Positions 15,568 to 23,974 of a stretch of 64,000 nt of DNA are shown in pieces; position 1 is the stretch's first letter; each line of letters begins with the position of its first letter. The notes below the pieces were generated by a model that saw only the letters and a program-made list of their open reading frames with translations, had not been told where the DNA came from and did no database searches. The DNA is from Uruburuella testudinis (lineage in GTDB: Bacteria > Pseudomonadota > Gammaproteobacteria > Burkholderiales > Neisseriaceae), in the NCBI RefSeq assembly GCF_022870865.1, contig NZ_CP091508.1, positions 2,232,001-2,296,000 of the forward strand. The letters are read 5' to 3'. Position numbers and translations under genes: made by a program.

Positions 15568-15894
15568 TTAGATTTGCCGCACCCAGATGGCCAAGGCATC
15601 TTGCAATTCCTGCAAACGGATAAAGCGCGCCGCCCGCCACACTTCTTTGCCGTCGGCAAACAGCATCACCAGCGGCACGGTGAGCGCATGAAAGCGCCCC
15701 GCCATTTCCGGCATTTCGGCAATATCCGCAGTCGCAGCCGCCACTTGCGGCCAATCTTGCAGCAAGCGCGCCACTTTCGGCTGCACCGCATGGCACACGC
15801 CGCAATGCGGTGCTTTGATATACAGCAATGCCAGCCGGTGGTCGGCAAGGTGGCGCTCGATGTCTGCCGGTGTGGATAAGGGCTTCATGCGCAT
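15568..15894 (-). CDS. Small thioredoxin-family protein
   Basis: The 108-residue protein has a single thioredoxin fold with the redox motif CGVC in 'YIKAPHCGVCHAVQPKVARLL'. The cis-Pro is in 'ALTVPLVMLFADGKEV'. There is no signal peptide, so it is cytosolic. The CGVC dithiol differs from classical CGPC thioredoxin and is seen in specialised thioredoxin-like proteins. The start could be 15894 or the Met two codons later. It stands alone after a DUS hairpin. Confidence 0.85.
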   Translation of the reverse strand: MRMKPLSTPADIERHLADHRLALLYIKAPHCGVCHAVQPKVARLLQDWPQVAAATADIAEMPEMAGRFHALTVPLVMLFADGKEVWRAARFIRLQELQDALAIWVRQI

Positions 15895-15990
15895 ATGCCC
15901 ACCCGCCCCGCCCGCAAAGGCCGCTTACGCCGTATCGTCATCTTATCCGCCTTATTTTGAATATCATCCGCTACCGATTCTAATCAAAGC

Positions 15991-16076
15991 AGGGCGTCCT
16001 GACAATTCAAATATCATCATCTTTTTTTGCGCTAAAAACACATCTGCTGCGTGAAAAATACTTGCAAGATGTTGCC
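15991..16076 (-). repeat. Dispersed repeat A, truncated copy
   Basis: This copy reads inverted relative to the main orientation: GGGCGTCCTGACAATTC, then ATATCATCATC, then GCGCTAAAAACACATCTGCTGCGT. The other end and the right terminal repeat are missing. It marks the left limit of repeat A in the window. Confidence 0.65.
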
Positions 16077-16087
16077 GGAATAAACAG

Positions 16088-16114
16088 ATGCCGTCTGAAA
16101 ATTTCAGACGGCAT
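16088..16114. terminator. Inverted AT-DUS hairpin
   Basis: ATGCCGTCTGAAA and TTTCAGACGGCAT form a near-perfect palindrome, the minority ATGCCGTCTGAA dialect, upstream of the mechanosensitive-channel gene. Confidence 0.7.
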
Positions 16115-16180
16115 GAGGCAATCATCATTCATGTTACAATGTCCTCTCTTTGAAACGCTCAAGAAAGGATATTCCGCCCT

Positions 16181-17425
16181 ATGCGCGAACAATTGCTCCA
16201 ATGGCTGATCCGCCAAGGCTACCCGCACAGCGATTTTATTGTGAACTTGGTGATGATTGCGCTGATTATCCTCACCACTTTATTGCTGCATGCCGCGATT
16301 CATTACGGCATTTTCCGTTTTATCGGCAAAAAGCTGGCCGAATCGAAGCTGATATTTTTCAATGTGTTGGCCGAACAGCGGCTGTTTACCCACTTGGCGC
16401 TGACCATTCAGGGCGTGTTGCTGGCGGTGCAGTTGCGCATTTGGCTGCCGGCGAGCGAATGGCGCGAAGGGCTGATTACCCTTACCCAGATTTGGTGTCT
16501 GATATTCGGCCTGCTGGCTGTTTTTGCGCTGCTCGACACCTTGCAGACTTATTTGTTCCGCCGCAATCTGGGCCAACATTTCCCCGTGCGCGGGCTGGTG
16601 CAGACCGTCAAGCTGATTGCCTCTATCGGCATCGCCATTTTATTGGTGTCGCTGCTGCTCGGCCAATCGCCCCTGATTCTGCTCAGCGGCTTGGGCGCGA
16701 TGACGGCGGTGTTGATGCTGGTGTTTAAAGATCCGATTTTGGGGCTGGTGGCCGGCATCCAGCTTTCCGCCAACCGCATGCTCAATATCGGCGACTGGCT
16801 CGAAATGCCCAAATACGGCGCCGACGGCAGCGTCACCGATATCGGCCTGACCACCGTTAAAGTGCAAAACTGGGACAACACCGTCACCACTCTGCCCACT
16901 TATGCGCTGATTTCCGATTCGTTTAAAAACTGGCGTGCCATGAGCGAATCAGGCGGCCGCCGCATCAAACGCGCCGTGTATCTCGACAGCAACAGCGTGC
17001 ATTTTTTAAACGGGCAGGAAATCGCCCACTTACGCCAAAGCCGCCTGCTCACCGATTACCTCGACAGCCGCCAGCAATCGATACGTGAGTTTAACGAAAG
17101 CCACCAAATCGACAACCAGAGCTACCTCAACGGCCGCCACCTGACCAACCTCGGCACCTTCCGCGCCTATTTGCAGCAATACTTGGAACACAGCCGTCAT
17201 ATCCGCAAAGACATGACGCTGATGGTGCGCCAGCTCGATGCCGGCGACAAAGGCATTCCGCTGGAAATCTACTGCTTCACCAACACCGTGGTGTGGGCCG
17301 AATACGAAGGCATACAGGCCGATATTTTCGACCACATCTTTGCCGTGGCCGGCGAATTTGGCCTGCGCATCTACCAAGCGCCGAGCGGCTATGATATGCA
17401 GGTGATGGGTTCGGGCAAGGATTAA
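16181..17425 (+). CDS. MscS-family mechanosensitive ion channel (YbdG/MscM-like)
   Basis: The 414-residue inner-membrane protein has about five transmembrane segments in the first 190 residues. The last resembles the MscS pore helix ('LLSGLGAMTAVLMLVFKDPILGLVAGIQLS'). The beta domain follows ('LNIGDWLEMPKYGADGSVTDIGLTTVKVQNWDNTVTTLPTYALI'). An insertion and the C-terminal 'CFTNTVVWAEYEGIQADIFDHI' are typical of the YbdG group of miniconductance channels that ease osmotic downshock. The start has AAAGGA upstream. The gene is monocistronic. Confidence 0.88.
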   Translation: MREQLLQWLIRQGYPHSDFIVNLVMIALIILTTLLLHAAIHYGIFRFIGKKLAESKLIFFNVLAEQRLFTHLALTIQGVLLAVQLRIWLPASEWREGLITLTQIWCLIFGLLAVFALLDTLQTYLFRRNLGQHFPVRGLVQTVKLIASIGIAILLVSLLLGQSPLILLSGLGAMTAVLMLVFKDPILGLVAGIQLSANRMLNIGDWLEMPKYGADGSVTDIGLTTVKVQNWDNTVTTLPTYALISDSFKNWRAMSESGGRRIKRAVYLDSNSVHFLNGQEIAHLRQSRLLTDYLDSRQQSIREFNESHQIDNQSYLNGRHLTNLGTFRAYLQQYLEHSRHIRKDMTLMVRQLDAGDKGIPLEIYCFTNTVVWAEYEGIQADIFDHIFAVAGEFGLRIYQAPSGYDMQVMGSGKD

Positions 17426-17437
17426 TTTTATTTCCCG

Positions 17438-17566
17438 CTAGGGTGTCATGACCATTCAGAATTATTCAGATTTTTTGTGATGAAAGTACAGATGCCAGGC
17501 AAAAAACGTAGCAGATGTGCTTTGAACGCAAAAAGATGATGATATATGACACATCAGGACACCCTA
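17438..17566 (+). repeat. Dispersed repeat A, internally deleted copy
   Basis: CTAGGGTGTCATGACC at the left and CATCAGGACACCCTAA at the right form the terminal inverted repeat. The centre is shorter than in full copies (129 bp against about 165). It lies just behind the mechanosensitive-channel gene, and the 17426-17792 gap holds only this repeat, a DUS hairpin and a repeat C fragment. Confidence 0.85.
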
Positions 17567-17581
17567 AGCCGCATCACAAAC

Positions 17582-17624
17582 AACAGGCCGTCTGAAACCT
17601 TATCGCGTTTCAGACGGCCTGTTG
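17582..17624. terminator. Inverted DUS hairpin
   Basis: AACAGGCCGTCTGAAA pairs with TTTCAGACGGCCTGTT, behind the channel gene and repeat A. Confidence 0.85.
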
Positions 17625-17636
17625 TTGATAAGCCAT

Positions 17637-17725
17637 AGTAAAATAAAAGAAAACCTGATACACACTCACAAAAATAACCTGACGGCTGCCCCGCCTTGTC
17701 AGCTTACTTTTGCAAATGCGCATGA
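17637..17725 (+). repeat. Dispersed repeat C, diverged copy
   Basis: CACTCACAAAAATAACCTGACGG and GTCAGCTTACTTTTGCAAATGC match the two ends of repeat C seen elsewhere (for example 60189-60258). Confidence 0.6.
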
Positions 17726-17792
17726 CAAAAAGATAATAAACTTCAAATCGTGCGCAGGGCGTGTGGCGCAGCCGCGCATGCGGTTTAAGCGG

Positions 17793-18086
17793 CTATGCCG
17801 TTTTTTTACCCTTTACAATCTGCATGATTTCCAACAGATGCGGGCGCAATTGGGCAAACAAAGGGTGGTTTTTATTTTCCAACATCACTTCGCTCATCAA
17901 CTTCAAACCCAGCGTAAAGCGCTGCGCCATTTCCGGTGTCATATCTTCACGCCGGCCCATCATCTCCAGAATCGAAAAAATATTGTCGTGGTTCGGCGCA
18001 TCAAACACCAGCGGCGCCTGCTCGACGGCATGACCGTCGGCATCGGCAAGATATTCAAGGGTAACGCGGTATTGGTGTTGTTTCAT
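17793..18086 (-). CDS. DUF3861-type small cytosolic protein
   Basis: The 97-residue soluble protein beginning MKQHQYRVTLEYL resembles the DUF3861 family of small uncharacterised proteobacterial proteins. The body 'DAPNHDNIFSILEMM' and 'RFTLGLKLMSEVMLENKNHPLFAQLRPHLLEIM' is predicted to be mostly helical. The start at 18086 is chosen because the family begins at this Met and AAGAG lies upstream. No signal peptide, no known catalytic motif and no operon partner are visible; the function is unknown. Confidence 0.7.
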   Translation of the reverse strand: MKQHQYRVTLEYLADADGHAVEQAPLVFDAPNHDNIFSILEMMGRREDMTPEMAQRFTLGLKLMSEVMLENKNHPLFAQLRPHLLEIMQIVKGKKTA

Positions 18087-18157
18087 ACGGCATGCTCTTT
18101 CAAGTATCATCTCAGGCAGATATCATATACTTTGTGATTGAAAAAAACAAACTGACC

Positions 18158-18199
18158 ACAGGCCGTCTGAAAACTTATTGCGGTTTCAGATGGCCTGTT
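18158..18199. terminator. Inverted DUS hairpin
   Basis: ACAGGCCGTCTGAAA pairs with TTTCAGATGGCCTGT (one mismatch) downstream of the minus-strand ABC ATPase gene. Confidence 0.8.
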
Positions 18200-18210
18200 G
18201 CTGCTTATTA

Positions 18211-18936
18211 TCAATGCATGACCTGCTGTAAAAACTGGCGCGCCCTTTCGGTTTGCGGGCGGGTAAAAAATGCTTCAGGCTCGCTGTCTTCCACAATCCG
18301 GCCGTGGTCGACAAAAATCACTCGGTCGGCCACTTCACGGGCAAACCCCATTTCGTGGGTAACGCACATCATGGTCATGCCGCTTAAGGCCAAATCTTTC
18401 ATCACTTTGAGCACTTCGCCCACCATTTCCGGGTCGAGCGCCGAAGTGGGTTCGTCAAACAGCATCACGCGCGGCTCCATCGCCAAGCCGCGGGCAATGG
18501 CCACGCGCTGCTGCTGGCCGCCCGAAAGCTGGCCGGGCATGGCATCTTTTTTATGTGCCAAACCCACGCGTTCGAGCAGCTCCATGGCTTTCTTCTCCGC
18601 GGCGGCGCGGCTGAGTTTTTTTACTTTCATCGGCGAGAGCACGATGTTTTCCAACACGCTCAAGTGCGGGTAAAGGTTGAAGCTTTGAAACACAAAGCCC
18701 ACTTCGGCGCGCACTTTGTTTAAATCGGTTTTGGCATCGGCCACATTCATGCCGTCTACCCAGATTTCGCCCTGCTGAATCGGTTCGAGCTGGTTAACGG
18801 TGCGGATAAGCGTGGATTTGCCGCTGCCCGAAGGCCCGCACACCACCACCACTTCACCCTGTTTCACTTCCAGATTCACATCGTTGAGCACGTGCAAATC
18901 TTTGAAGTGTTTGTGTACATTTTTGAATTTAATCAT
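18211..18936 (-). CDS. Polar amino-acid ABC transporter ATP-binding protein (GlnQ/GltL type)
   Basis: The 241-residue ABC ATPase has Walker [10 protein letters not shown] (34-42), signature LSGGQQQR near residue 137, Walker B '[14 protein letters not shown]' and the H-loop 'CVTHEMGF'. These are the family hallmarks of glutamine/glutamate uptake ATPases. It would power import together with an inner-membrane permease and a periplasmic binding protein, but neither is adjacent, so the partners are encoded elsewhere. The ksgA gene is 34 bp upstream on the same strand, so it may be read from the ksgA transcript. Confidence 0.88.
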   Translation of the reverse strand: MIKFKNVHKHFKDLHVLNDVNLEVKQGEVVVVCGPSGSGKSTLIRTVNQLEPIQQGEIWVDGMNVADAKTDLNKVRAEVGFVFQSFNLYPHLSVLENIVLSPMKVKKLSRAAAEKKAMELLERVGLAHKKDAMPGQLSGGQQQRVAIARGLAMEPRVMLFDEPTSALDPEMVGEVLKVMKDLALSGMTMMCVTHEMGFAREVADRVIFVDHGRIVEDSEPEAFFTRPQTERARQFLQQVMH

Positions 18937-18970
18937 TTTTTATTCCGATATTTTGGCAACAAAACAGTAT

Positions 18971-19750
18971 TCAGACGGCCTTGTCGGCCAAATAATTGCT
19001 CAACACCACATACAATTCAGGCGCGATGTGCTCGGCGCGGTCTTGTGGGTTGATGCCCACCGCCGCCAAATCTGCATCATCGGCGATGTCTTTCAGATTG
19101 TTGCGGATGGTTTTACGGCGCTGGTGAAAAGCGGCTTTCACCAGCTTGCCGAAATGCGCAAAATCCTGCGCCGTGCCGATGCGGCCCGGGCTCGGAATCA
19201 TACGCACCACAGCAGAATCGACTTTCGGCGCAGGGTCAAACGATTCGGGCGGTACCTCCAGCAGCAGCTCCATCTCGAAAAAATATTGCAGCATCACGCT
19301 CAAACGGCCGTAATCGTTGGTTTTCGGCACTGCCACCATGCGCTCCACCACTTCTTTTTGCAGCATAAAGTGCATGTCTGCCACTTCATCGGCCACTTCG
19401 CTCAGGCGGAACAACAACGGCGTGGAAATATTGTAGGGCAAATTGCCGACAATTTTCTTTTTGCCGGCCACGCTGCGAAAATCAAATTGCAGCACATCGC
19501 CTTCGTGTATCACCAATTTATCGGCAAACGGCAGCGTTTTCAGGCGCTTGATGATGTCGCGGTCGATTTCGCACACGTGCAACACCTGCAATTTTTTCGC
19601 CAGCGGCTCGGTAATCGCCGCCAGGCCGGGGCCGATTTCCACCACCACATCATCGGGTTGCGGACGCACGGCGTTGACGATATCGCTGATGATGCGCGTG
19701 TCTTGCAAAAAATTCTGCCCGAAACGCTTGCGGGCCTTATGCTCTTTCAT
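18971..19750 (-). CDS. rsmA: 16S rRNA dimethyladenosine transferase KsgA
   Basis: The 259-residue SAM-dependent methyltransferase dimethylates the two adjacent adenines in the 3'-terminal loop of 16S rRNA. Motifs are '[10 protein letters not shown]', the SAM loop '[12 protein letters not shown]' and the catalytic 'NLPYNIS'. The ATG at 19750 is preferred; the frame extends only to an upstream TTG. The stop codon TGA is supplied by the uptake sequence at the 3' end (AAGGCCGTCTGA on the coding strand), so the protein ends '...DKAV'. Confidence 0.95.
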   Translation of the reverse strand: MKEHKARKRFGQNFLQDTRIISDIVNAVRPQPDDVVVEIGPGLAAITEPLAKKLQVLHVCEIDRDIIKRLKTLPFADKLVIHEGDVLQFDFRSVAGKKKIVGNLPYNISTPLLFRLSEVADEVADMHFMLQKEVVERMVAVPKTNDYGRLSVMLQYFFEMELLLEVPPESFDPAPKVDSAVVRMIPSPGRIGTAQDFAHFGKLVKAAFHQRRKTIRNNLKDIADDADLAAVGINPQDRAEHIAPELYVVLSNYLADKAV

Positions 19751-19827
19751 GGGTTTGAATCTCAAATTTCAAGCGCGTATTGTAACCGAATTTACCGAGG
19801 CCGTCTGAACAAGCTGCACACACCGCT

Positions 19828-20241
19828 TCAGCCGAAAATGCCTTTCACACCCGCCAGCAGCACGCCGTAGCGCACAAATTTGCCCGCCGTCAGCATCAGC
19901 GCGCTTTTCCAGAAATTCAGCCGCAGCCAGCCCGCCGCAATCGGCAAACCGTCGCCCACCACCGGCAGCCATGCCAGCAGCAGCGCCCACACGCCCCAGC
20001 GGCGCAACCGGCGCAATATTTTTTCAGACGGCTGTTTTTTCGGCGGAATCAGCCGTCCCATGCCGTAAGAAATCATGCTGCCCAAGCTGTTGAACACGCC
20101 GGCTGTCAGCCACGCGCCCGCCCAAGCGTGCGGATATTGGTGCACAAACACGGCAAACGCCGCCTCTGAAGTGCCCGGCAGAATGGTGGCCGAGGTAAAC
20201 GCTGAAGCTGCCAGCGCCAGATATTGCCAAAATAAATCCAT
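19828..20241 (-). CDS. YqaA-like (DedA/SNARE-associated) inner-membrane protein
   Basis: This 137-residue hydrophobic protein of the YqaA branch of the DedA superfamily has 'SAFTSATILPGTSEAAFAVFV', 'AGVFNSLGSMISYGMGRL' and 'LLLAWLPVVGDGLPIAAGWL'. The Glu in the 'PGTSEA' re-entrant segment is conserved in relatives. DedA-type proteins affect membrane homeostasis and lipid carrier recycling; the role of this small branch is uncertain. The start at 20241 has GGGAAAA upstream and begins the first membrane helix. Confidence 0.82.
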   Translation of the reverse strand: MDLFWQYLALAASAFTSATILPGTSEAAFAVFVHQYPHAWAGAWLTAGVFNSLGSMISYGMGRLIPPKKQPSEKILRRLRRWGVWALLLAWLPVVGDGLPIAAGWLRLNFWKSALMLTAGKFVRYGVLLAGVKGIFG

Positions 20242-20478
20242 GTATTTTCCCAAGCGGCAGCCGTCTGAAAGCAATTAGCCCGTTCGTTTCGCAAACCGCC
20301 GGCAAAACGCCATCTTGCTGCGTATTTTTCTGAATGCAGCGTATTTAAACAGCGTTTGCGTGTTTGTTTTAAAATTTTGATGCGGGTTAGTGCAAATACA
20401 CTTCGCCACCGCATGCAGCATGAGTTTGCTTTTTTGATTATGATAAAAGTTTTTATCACCCTCATTCAGGATAGTTCA

Positions 20479-21468
20479 ATGCGTATTGCCTTACCCACCC
20501 TCGCCGCCGCAACCGCCGCCCTGCTGGCCGCCTGTTCGCCCGGGCAACAACAAACCGCTGCCCCCGCCGCCGATATGAAAACCGTGGCCATAACGCAGAT
20601 TGTCGAACACCCCGCGCTGGACGATACCCGCCAAGGCATCATCAAAGGCTTGGCCGAAGCCGGTTTTAAAGAGGGTGAAAACCTGCGCATCGATTACCAA
20701 AGCGCCCAAGGCAGCACGGCTACGGCGGGCCAGATTGCCAAAAAATTCGCCGCCGACAAGCCCGATGCGATTGTGGCCATTTCCACGCCCAGCGCCCAAT
20801 CGGTGGTGGCCGCCACCAAAAGCGTGCCGGTGATTTTCACCGACATCATCGACCCCGTGGCCGCCAAGCTGATACCGAGTATGGATGCGCCTTCGGGCAC
20901 TAATGTAACCGGCATGTCTGACTATATTCCGTTTGCGCCGCAATTCGAAATGATGCAGAAGCTGCTGCCCGAAATCAAGCGCATCGGCTATGTATACAGC
21001 CCTGGGGAAAATAATTCCACCACCATGCTGGCGCACATGAAAGCTTATCTGGCGCCAAAAAACATCGAAGTGGTGGCCGTGGCCGCTCCGCGCACCACCG
21101 ATGTGGGCGCAGCCGTGCGCAGCCTGAAAGGCAAAGTCGACCTGCTGTATACCTCGTTTGACAACGGCGTGGTTTCCGCCTATGAAGCCGTTTACAAAGC
21201 CGGCACCGAAATCAAGCTGCCGCTGGTGGCCGCCGACACCGGCACGGTCAAACGTGGGGCCGCCGCCGCTTACGGCCCTGATTTCCACGACCTCGGCGTG
21301 CAAACCGGCCACATTGTGGCACGGGTATTGAAAGGCGAGCAACCCGGCAGCATCAAGCCCGAACACCCGCAAGGCGGCACCGTTGCCGTCAACCCGAAAG
21401 CCGCCGAAGCGCAAGGCTTTACCGTTCCTGAAGCGCTGATTCAGGAAGCGTCCGAAGTGGTGCGCTGA
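20479..21468 (+). CDS. ABC transporter substrate-binding lipoprotein (ABC_sub_bind / TrpX-like)
   Basis: The 329-residue protein has a lipoprotein signal with lipobox LAAC (Cys19) and a type 1 periplasmic binding fold of the ABC_sub_bind family. Typical segments are 'VAITQIVEHPALDDTRQGIIKGLAEAG', 'VPVIFTDIIDPVAAKLIPSM', 'ITGMSDY'-like 'NVTGMSDYIP' and 'YTSFDNGVVSAYEAVYKAG'. Relatives bind aromatic or hydrophobic amino acids, for example TrpX, and are followed by a permease and an ATPase. Here the next 770 bp is gene-free, so the transporter partners are missing locally. The start at 20479 is the Met that begins the signal peptide. Confidence 0.87.
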   Translation: MRIALPTLAAATAALLAACSPGQQQTAAPAADMKTVAITQIVEHPALDDTRQGIIKGLAEAGFKEGENLRIDYQSAQGSTATAGQIAKKFAADKPDAIVAISTPSAQSVVAATKSVPVIFTDIIDPVAAKLIPSMDAPSGTNVTGMSDYIPFAPQFEMMQKLLPEIKRIGYVYSPGENNSTTMLAHMKAYLAPKNIEVVAVAAPRTTDVGAAVRSLKGKVDLLYTSFDNGVVSAYEAVYKAGTEIKLPLVAADTGTVKRGAAAAYGPDFHDLGVQTGHIVARVLKGEQPGSIKPEHPQGGTVAVNPKAAEAQGFTVPEALIQEASEVVR

Positions 21469-21777
21469 TCACGCCCGATAGAAGCGGCCGCACCGATAAT
21501 GCCCGTTGGTCAAAGTCATCCGCCGCATCGGCGTACCGGCCTGCTTTATCAACAGCTCAGTGATAGTCAAATTCAAATAAATTGACGACAGGAAACTTGA
21601 AGATAATTCATGCGCATGGGCAGACGTTACAGCACAGCACTTTAATATAACGTGCGTTCGGGATTAAGATAATCCATGAGATATAAAATCCTTCATGGCT
21701 TTACCCCTACCCTAACCCTCCCCCGTTGGACAGGGGAGGAAACGAAACCATAATGCCTGCCTATTAGCTTTGTTCAA

Positions 21778-21966
21778 CAACCGGTTGTCAGATACTTGCA
21801 TCCGACAACCGGTTTGATATTCTTGTGATTCCAAATAATTTCAGCCGTCTGAAAAGCGTCGGATTCAAGAGTCCGAGCTACAGGGTGTATAACATTGATG
21901 GGTTCTGCTCACGAAACCCCTGCGCGTGCAAAGGCCGTCTGAAGGAAAATACTTTCAGACGGCCTT
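21778..21966 (+). repeat. Dispersed repeat B, copy 1
   Basis: The copy starts with the palindromic CAACCGGTTGTC and ATCCGACAACCGG. It runs through GATATTCTTGTGATTCCA, an internal GCCGTCTGAA, a palindrome around GTCGGATTCAAGAGTCCGA, and CGCAAAGGCCGTCTGAA. It shares long identical stretches with the copy at 22061. Confidence 0.8.
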
Positions 21967-21993
21967 ACCTGTTTGCAGAATAATATCCATTGA

Positions 21994-22050
21994 TAAAAGT
22001 AAGCAAATAAGGCGAGCTGACGCAATCAGGTTATTTTGCGAATGGGTATA
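21994..22050 (-). repeat. Dispersed repeat C, fragment
   Basis: AAAGTAAGCAAATAAGGCGAGCTGACG and GGTTATTTTGCGAATGGGTATA match repeat C ends in inverted order. It is wedged between the two repeat B copies. Confidence 0.65.
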
Positions 22051-22060
22051 AGCAAGCATA

Positions 22061-22226
22061 GATTCAGATACTTGTATCCGACAAATCATTCGATATTCTT
22101 GTGATTCCAAATAATTTCAGCCGTCTGAAAATGCCGGATACAAGAATCCGACCCACATGATGTATAGGTTCTGCTCGCAAAACCCCTGCGCGCGCAAAGG
22201 CCGTCTGAACACTTTCAGACGGCCTT
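22061..22226 (+). repeat. Dispersed repeat B, copy 2
   Basis: The same order as the copy at 21778: GATACTTGTATCCGACAA, GATATTCTTGTGATTCCA, GCCGTCTGAAAA, the GGATACAAGAATCC palindrome, GGTTCTGCTCGCAAAACCCC and a closing inverted DUS pair, which acts as terminator for the cytochrome gene. Confidence 0.8.
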
Positions 22227-22243
22227 TTCCATATCCGTGCCGG

Positions 22244-22723
22244 TTATTTCGGGCGGCGGAACGAATCATGACAAGCCTTGCAGCTTGCCCCGGCATCACC
22301 GTAGGCCACTTTGATGGCTTCCAAATTGCCGCTTTGCGCCTGCGTGTTCAGCTCGGCCACAGCCGCATGGAATGTTTCTTCGGCAGCTTTGAATTCTTCC
22401 GGTTTTTCCCACACCGCCGGCAAGGCATCGCCGTCTTGCGGTTTACCGTCAACCAAAGCATCGCGCTCGAAATGCGCAAACGGCTTTTTACTTTCTTCGG
22501 CAAACGCGGCGGCGGCGGTTTTGAATTTTTCCACTTCGTAAGGCTCTTCACCTTTTACCATCTTGCCCATGCTGCTGAAATTGGGCATCATGGCTTTAAA
22601 AGCCGTGGTGCGCTCTTCCGAATTCGGGCCTTTGCCCGCACCTGCCGCCGAACCGCCGCAGGCCGACAAAGCCAACACGGCCGCAGAAGCCGCCACAGCC
22701 AATGTGGTCTTGATGTTTATCAT
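22244..22723 (-). CDS. cycP: Lipidated cytochrome c' (NO-binding type)
   Basis: The 159-residue protein has a lipoprotein signal (LSACGG, Cys22) and a four-helix cytochrome c' body ending with the haem motif CKACH in 'GASCKACHDSFRRPK'. The late haem attachment site is characteristic of cytochrome c'. In Neisseria meningitidis a cytochrome c' (CycP) protects against nitric oxide, and that is the likely role here (family knowledge). It would be anchored on the periplasmic or outer face. The divergent SDR gene starts 95 bp away. Confidence 0.85.
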   Translation of the reverse strand: MINIKTTLAVAASAAVLALSACGGSAAGAGKGPNSEERTTAFKAMMPNFSSMGKMVKGEEPYEVEKFKTAAAAFAEESKKPFAHFERDALVDGKPQDGDALPAVWEKPEEFKAAEETFHAAVAELNTQAQSGNLEAIKVAYGDAGASCKACHDSFRRPK

Positions 22724-22818
22724 GGTTTGGTTTCCTTGTGGTTTATATTTGAGTGTTGTAGGCTTATCATAACCGAAACTTCCGTAAAGACTATGTTAAG
22801 AAAAGCAAGGAGAATAAA

Positions 22819-23646
22819 ATGGCTATTTTAATCACCGGCGCATCAGCCGGCTTCGGCGCGGCCATGTGCCGCACTTTGGTGCGTGCGGGTTATCAGGTTA
22901 TCGGCGCGGCGCGGCGCTTGGAAAAACTCGAACAGCTCAAACTGGAGCTGGGCGAAGCTTTTCACCCGCTGCAAATGGACGTGGCCGATCCGGCCGCCAT
23001 TGATGAAGCGCTGAAACATATTCCCGAGCATTTCAGCGAAATCGACGGCTTAATCAACAATGCCGGCCTGGCGCTCGGCCTCGACGGCGCCGACAAAGCC
23101 GATTTTGCCGACTGGCAGACCATGATTCAAACCAACATCATCGGCCTCACCTACCTCACCCGCCAAATTCTGCCGCAAATGGTGGCCCGGCAAAGCGGCT
23201 ACATCATCAACCTCGGCTCGATTGCGGGCACTTACCCCTATCCCGGCGGCAATGTCTACGGCGCCACCAAAGCCTATGTGCGCCAATTCAGCCTCAATCT
23301 GCGCGCCGATCTGGCCGGCACCGGCGTGCGCGTGAGCAACATCGAGCCGGGTTTGTGCGGCGACACCGAGTTTTCCAACGTGCGCTTTAAAGGCGACGAC
23401 GAGCGCGCCGCCCAACTATATGAAAACGTGCAGCCCGTGCGCCCGCAAGACATTGCCGACACGGTGTTGTGGCTGTATCAGCGCCCGGCACACATGAATG
23501 TGAACAGCATCGAAATCATGCCCACCGCCCAAAGCTTCGGCGCCCTGCCCGTCAGCCGCCAAACCCCGCCGCCCGAAGCCGCGCCGGCAGAATTCGAAAA
23601 ACAAAGCACCTCGCTGTTTCAAAAAATCAAAGGCTGGTTCAAATAA
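22819..23646 (+). CDS. YdfG-like SDR oxidoreductase
   Basis: The 275-residue classical SDR has TGASAGFG (6-13), NNAG, 'INLGSIAGTYPYPGGNVYGATKAYV' holding the Ser, Tyr and Lys, and the C-terminal 'NVNSIEIMPTAQ' typical of YdfG (NADP-dependent 3-hydroxy acid/serine dehydrogenase). A proline-rich and charged tail after residue 240 exceeds the usual length of about 248. AAGGAG precedes the ATG. The C-terminal CTGGTTCAAATAA motif recurs just past the stop, a small local duplication. Confidence 0.88.
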   Translation: MAILITGASAGFGAAMCRTLVRAGYQVIGAARRLEKLEQLKLELGEAFHPLQMDVADPAAIDEALKHIPEHFSEIDGLINNAGLALGLDGADKADFADWQTMIQTNIIGLTYLTRQILPQMVARQSGYIINLGSIAGTYPYPGGNVYGATKAYVRQFSLNLRADLAGTGVRVSNIEPGLCGDTEFSNVRFKGDDERAAQLYENVQPVRPQDIADTVLWLYQRPAHMNVNSIEIMPTAQSFGALPVSRQTPPPEAAPAEFEKQSTSLFQKIKGWFK

Positions 23647-23684
23647 AGCTGCTAAAGCTGGTTCAAATAAGGCGCATGAAGCTC

Positions 23685-23852
23685 CTAGGGTGTCCTGACC
23701 ATTCGATTTATGGAGGGATTTTTGTTCCTGAAAATGCAGGTGCCAGGCAAAAAAACGCAGCAAGATTGGGCATCTTGCGAGGCTTTTTAACACAGCAGAT
23801 GTGCTTTTAGCACAAAAAAGATGATGATATATGAATTGTCAGGATACCCTAG
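23685..23852 (+). repeat. Dispersed repeat A, full copy
   Basis: 168 bp bounded by CTAGGGTGTCCTGACC and TCAGGATACCCTAG. The centre has the stem GCAAGAT-TGGGC-ATCTTGC followed by GAGGCTTTTT, which looks like a terminator. Confidence 0.9.
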
Positions 23853-23889
23853 GCCGTCTGAAAACCGAACGCAGGTTTTCAGACGGCCT
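23851..23889. terminator. Inverted DUS hairpin
   Basis: AGGCCGTCTGAAAACC pairs with GGTTTTCAGACGGCCT directly abutting repeat A, downstream of the YdfG-like gene. Confidence 0.85.
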
Positions 23890-23974
23890 GAAACCTTTTA
23901 GCCTGCTGCAAATCAAGTTATACTATAACAATCAACACAGGCCGTCTGAAAAGGCTGCACTTTTTGGAAACAGC

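Larger units (their letters stand above)
21469..22243. other. Gene-free stretch made of repeats
   Basis: No credible coding region lies between the binding lipoprotein and the cytochrome gene. The stretch holds two copies of repeat B, a repeat C fragment, two inverted DUS hairpins (21931-21966 and 22197-22226, the latter ending the cytochrome gene) and a CCTAACCCTCCCCCG segment (21710-21740) resembling the units of the 35-36.5 kb array. Confidence 0.7.

Noticed and set aside
18800..19870. 356-codon plus-strand frame over ksgA
   Set aside because: It is His- and Gln-rich shadow coding opposite ksgA, whose motifs are unambiguous.
22157..22831. 224-codon plus-strand frame over the cytochrome c' gene
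   Set aside because: It is the shadow of the minus-strand cytochrome gene with CKACH and a signal peptide, and starts inside repeat B.
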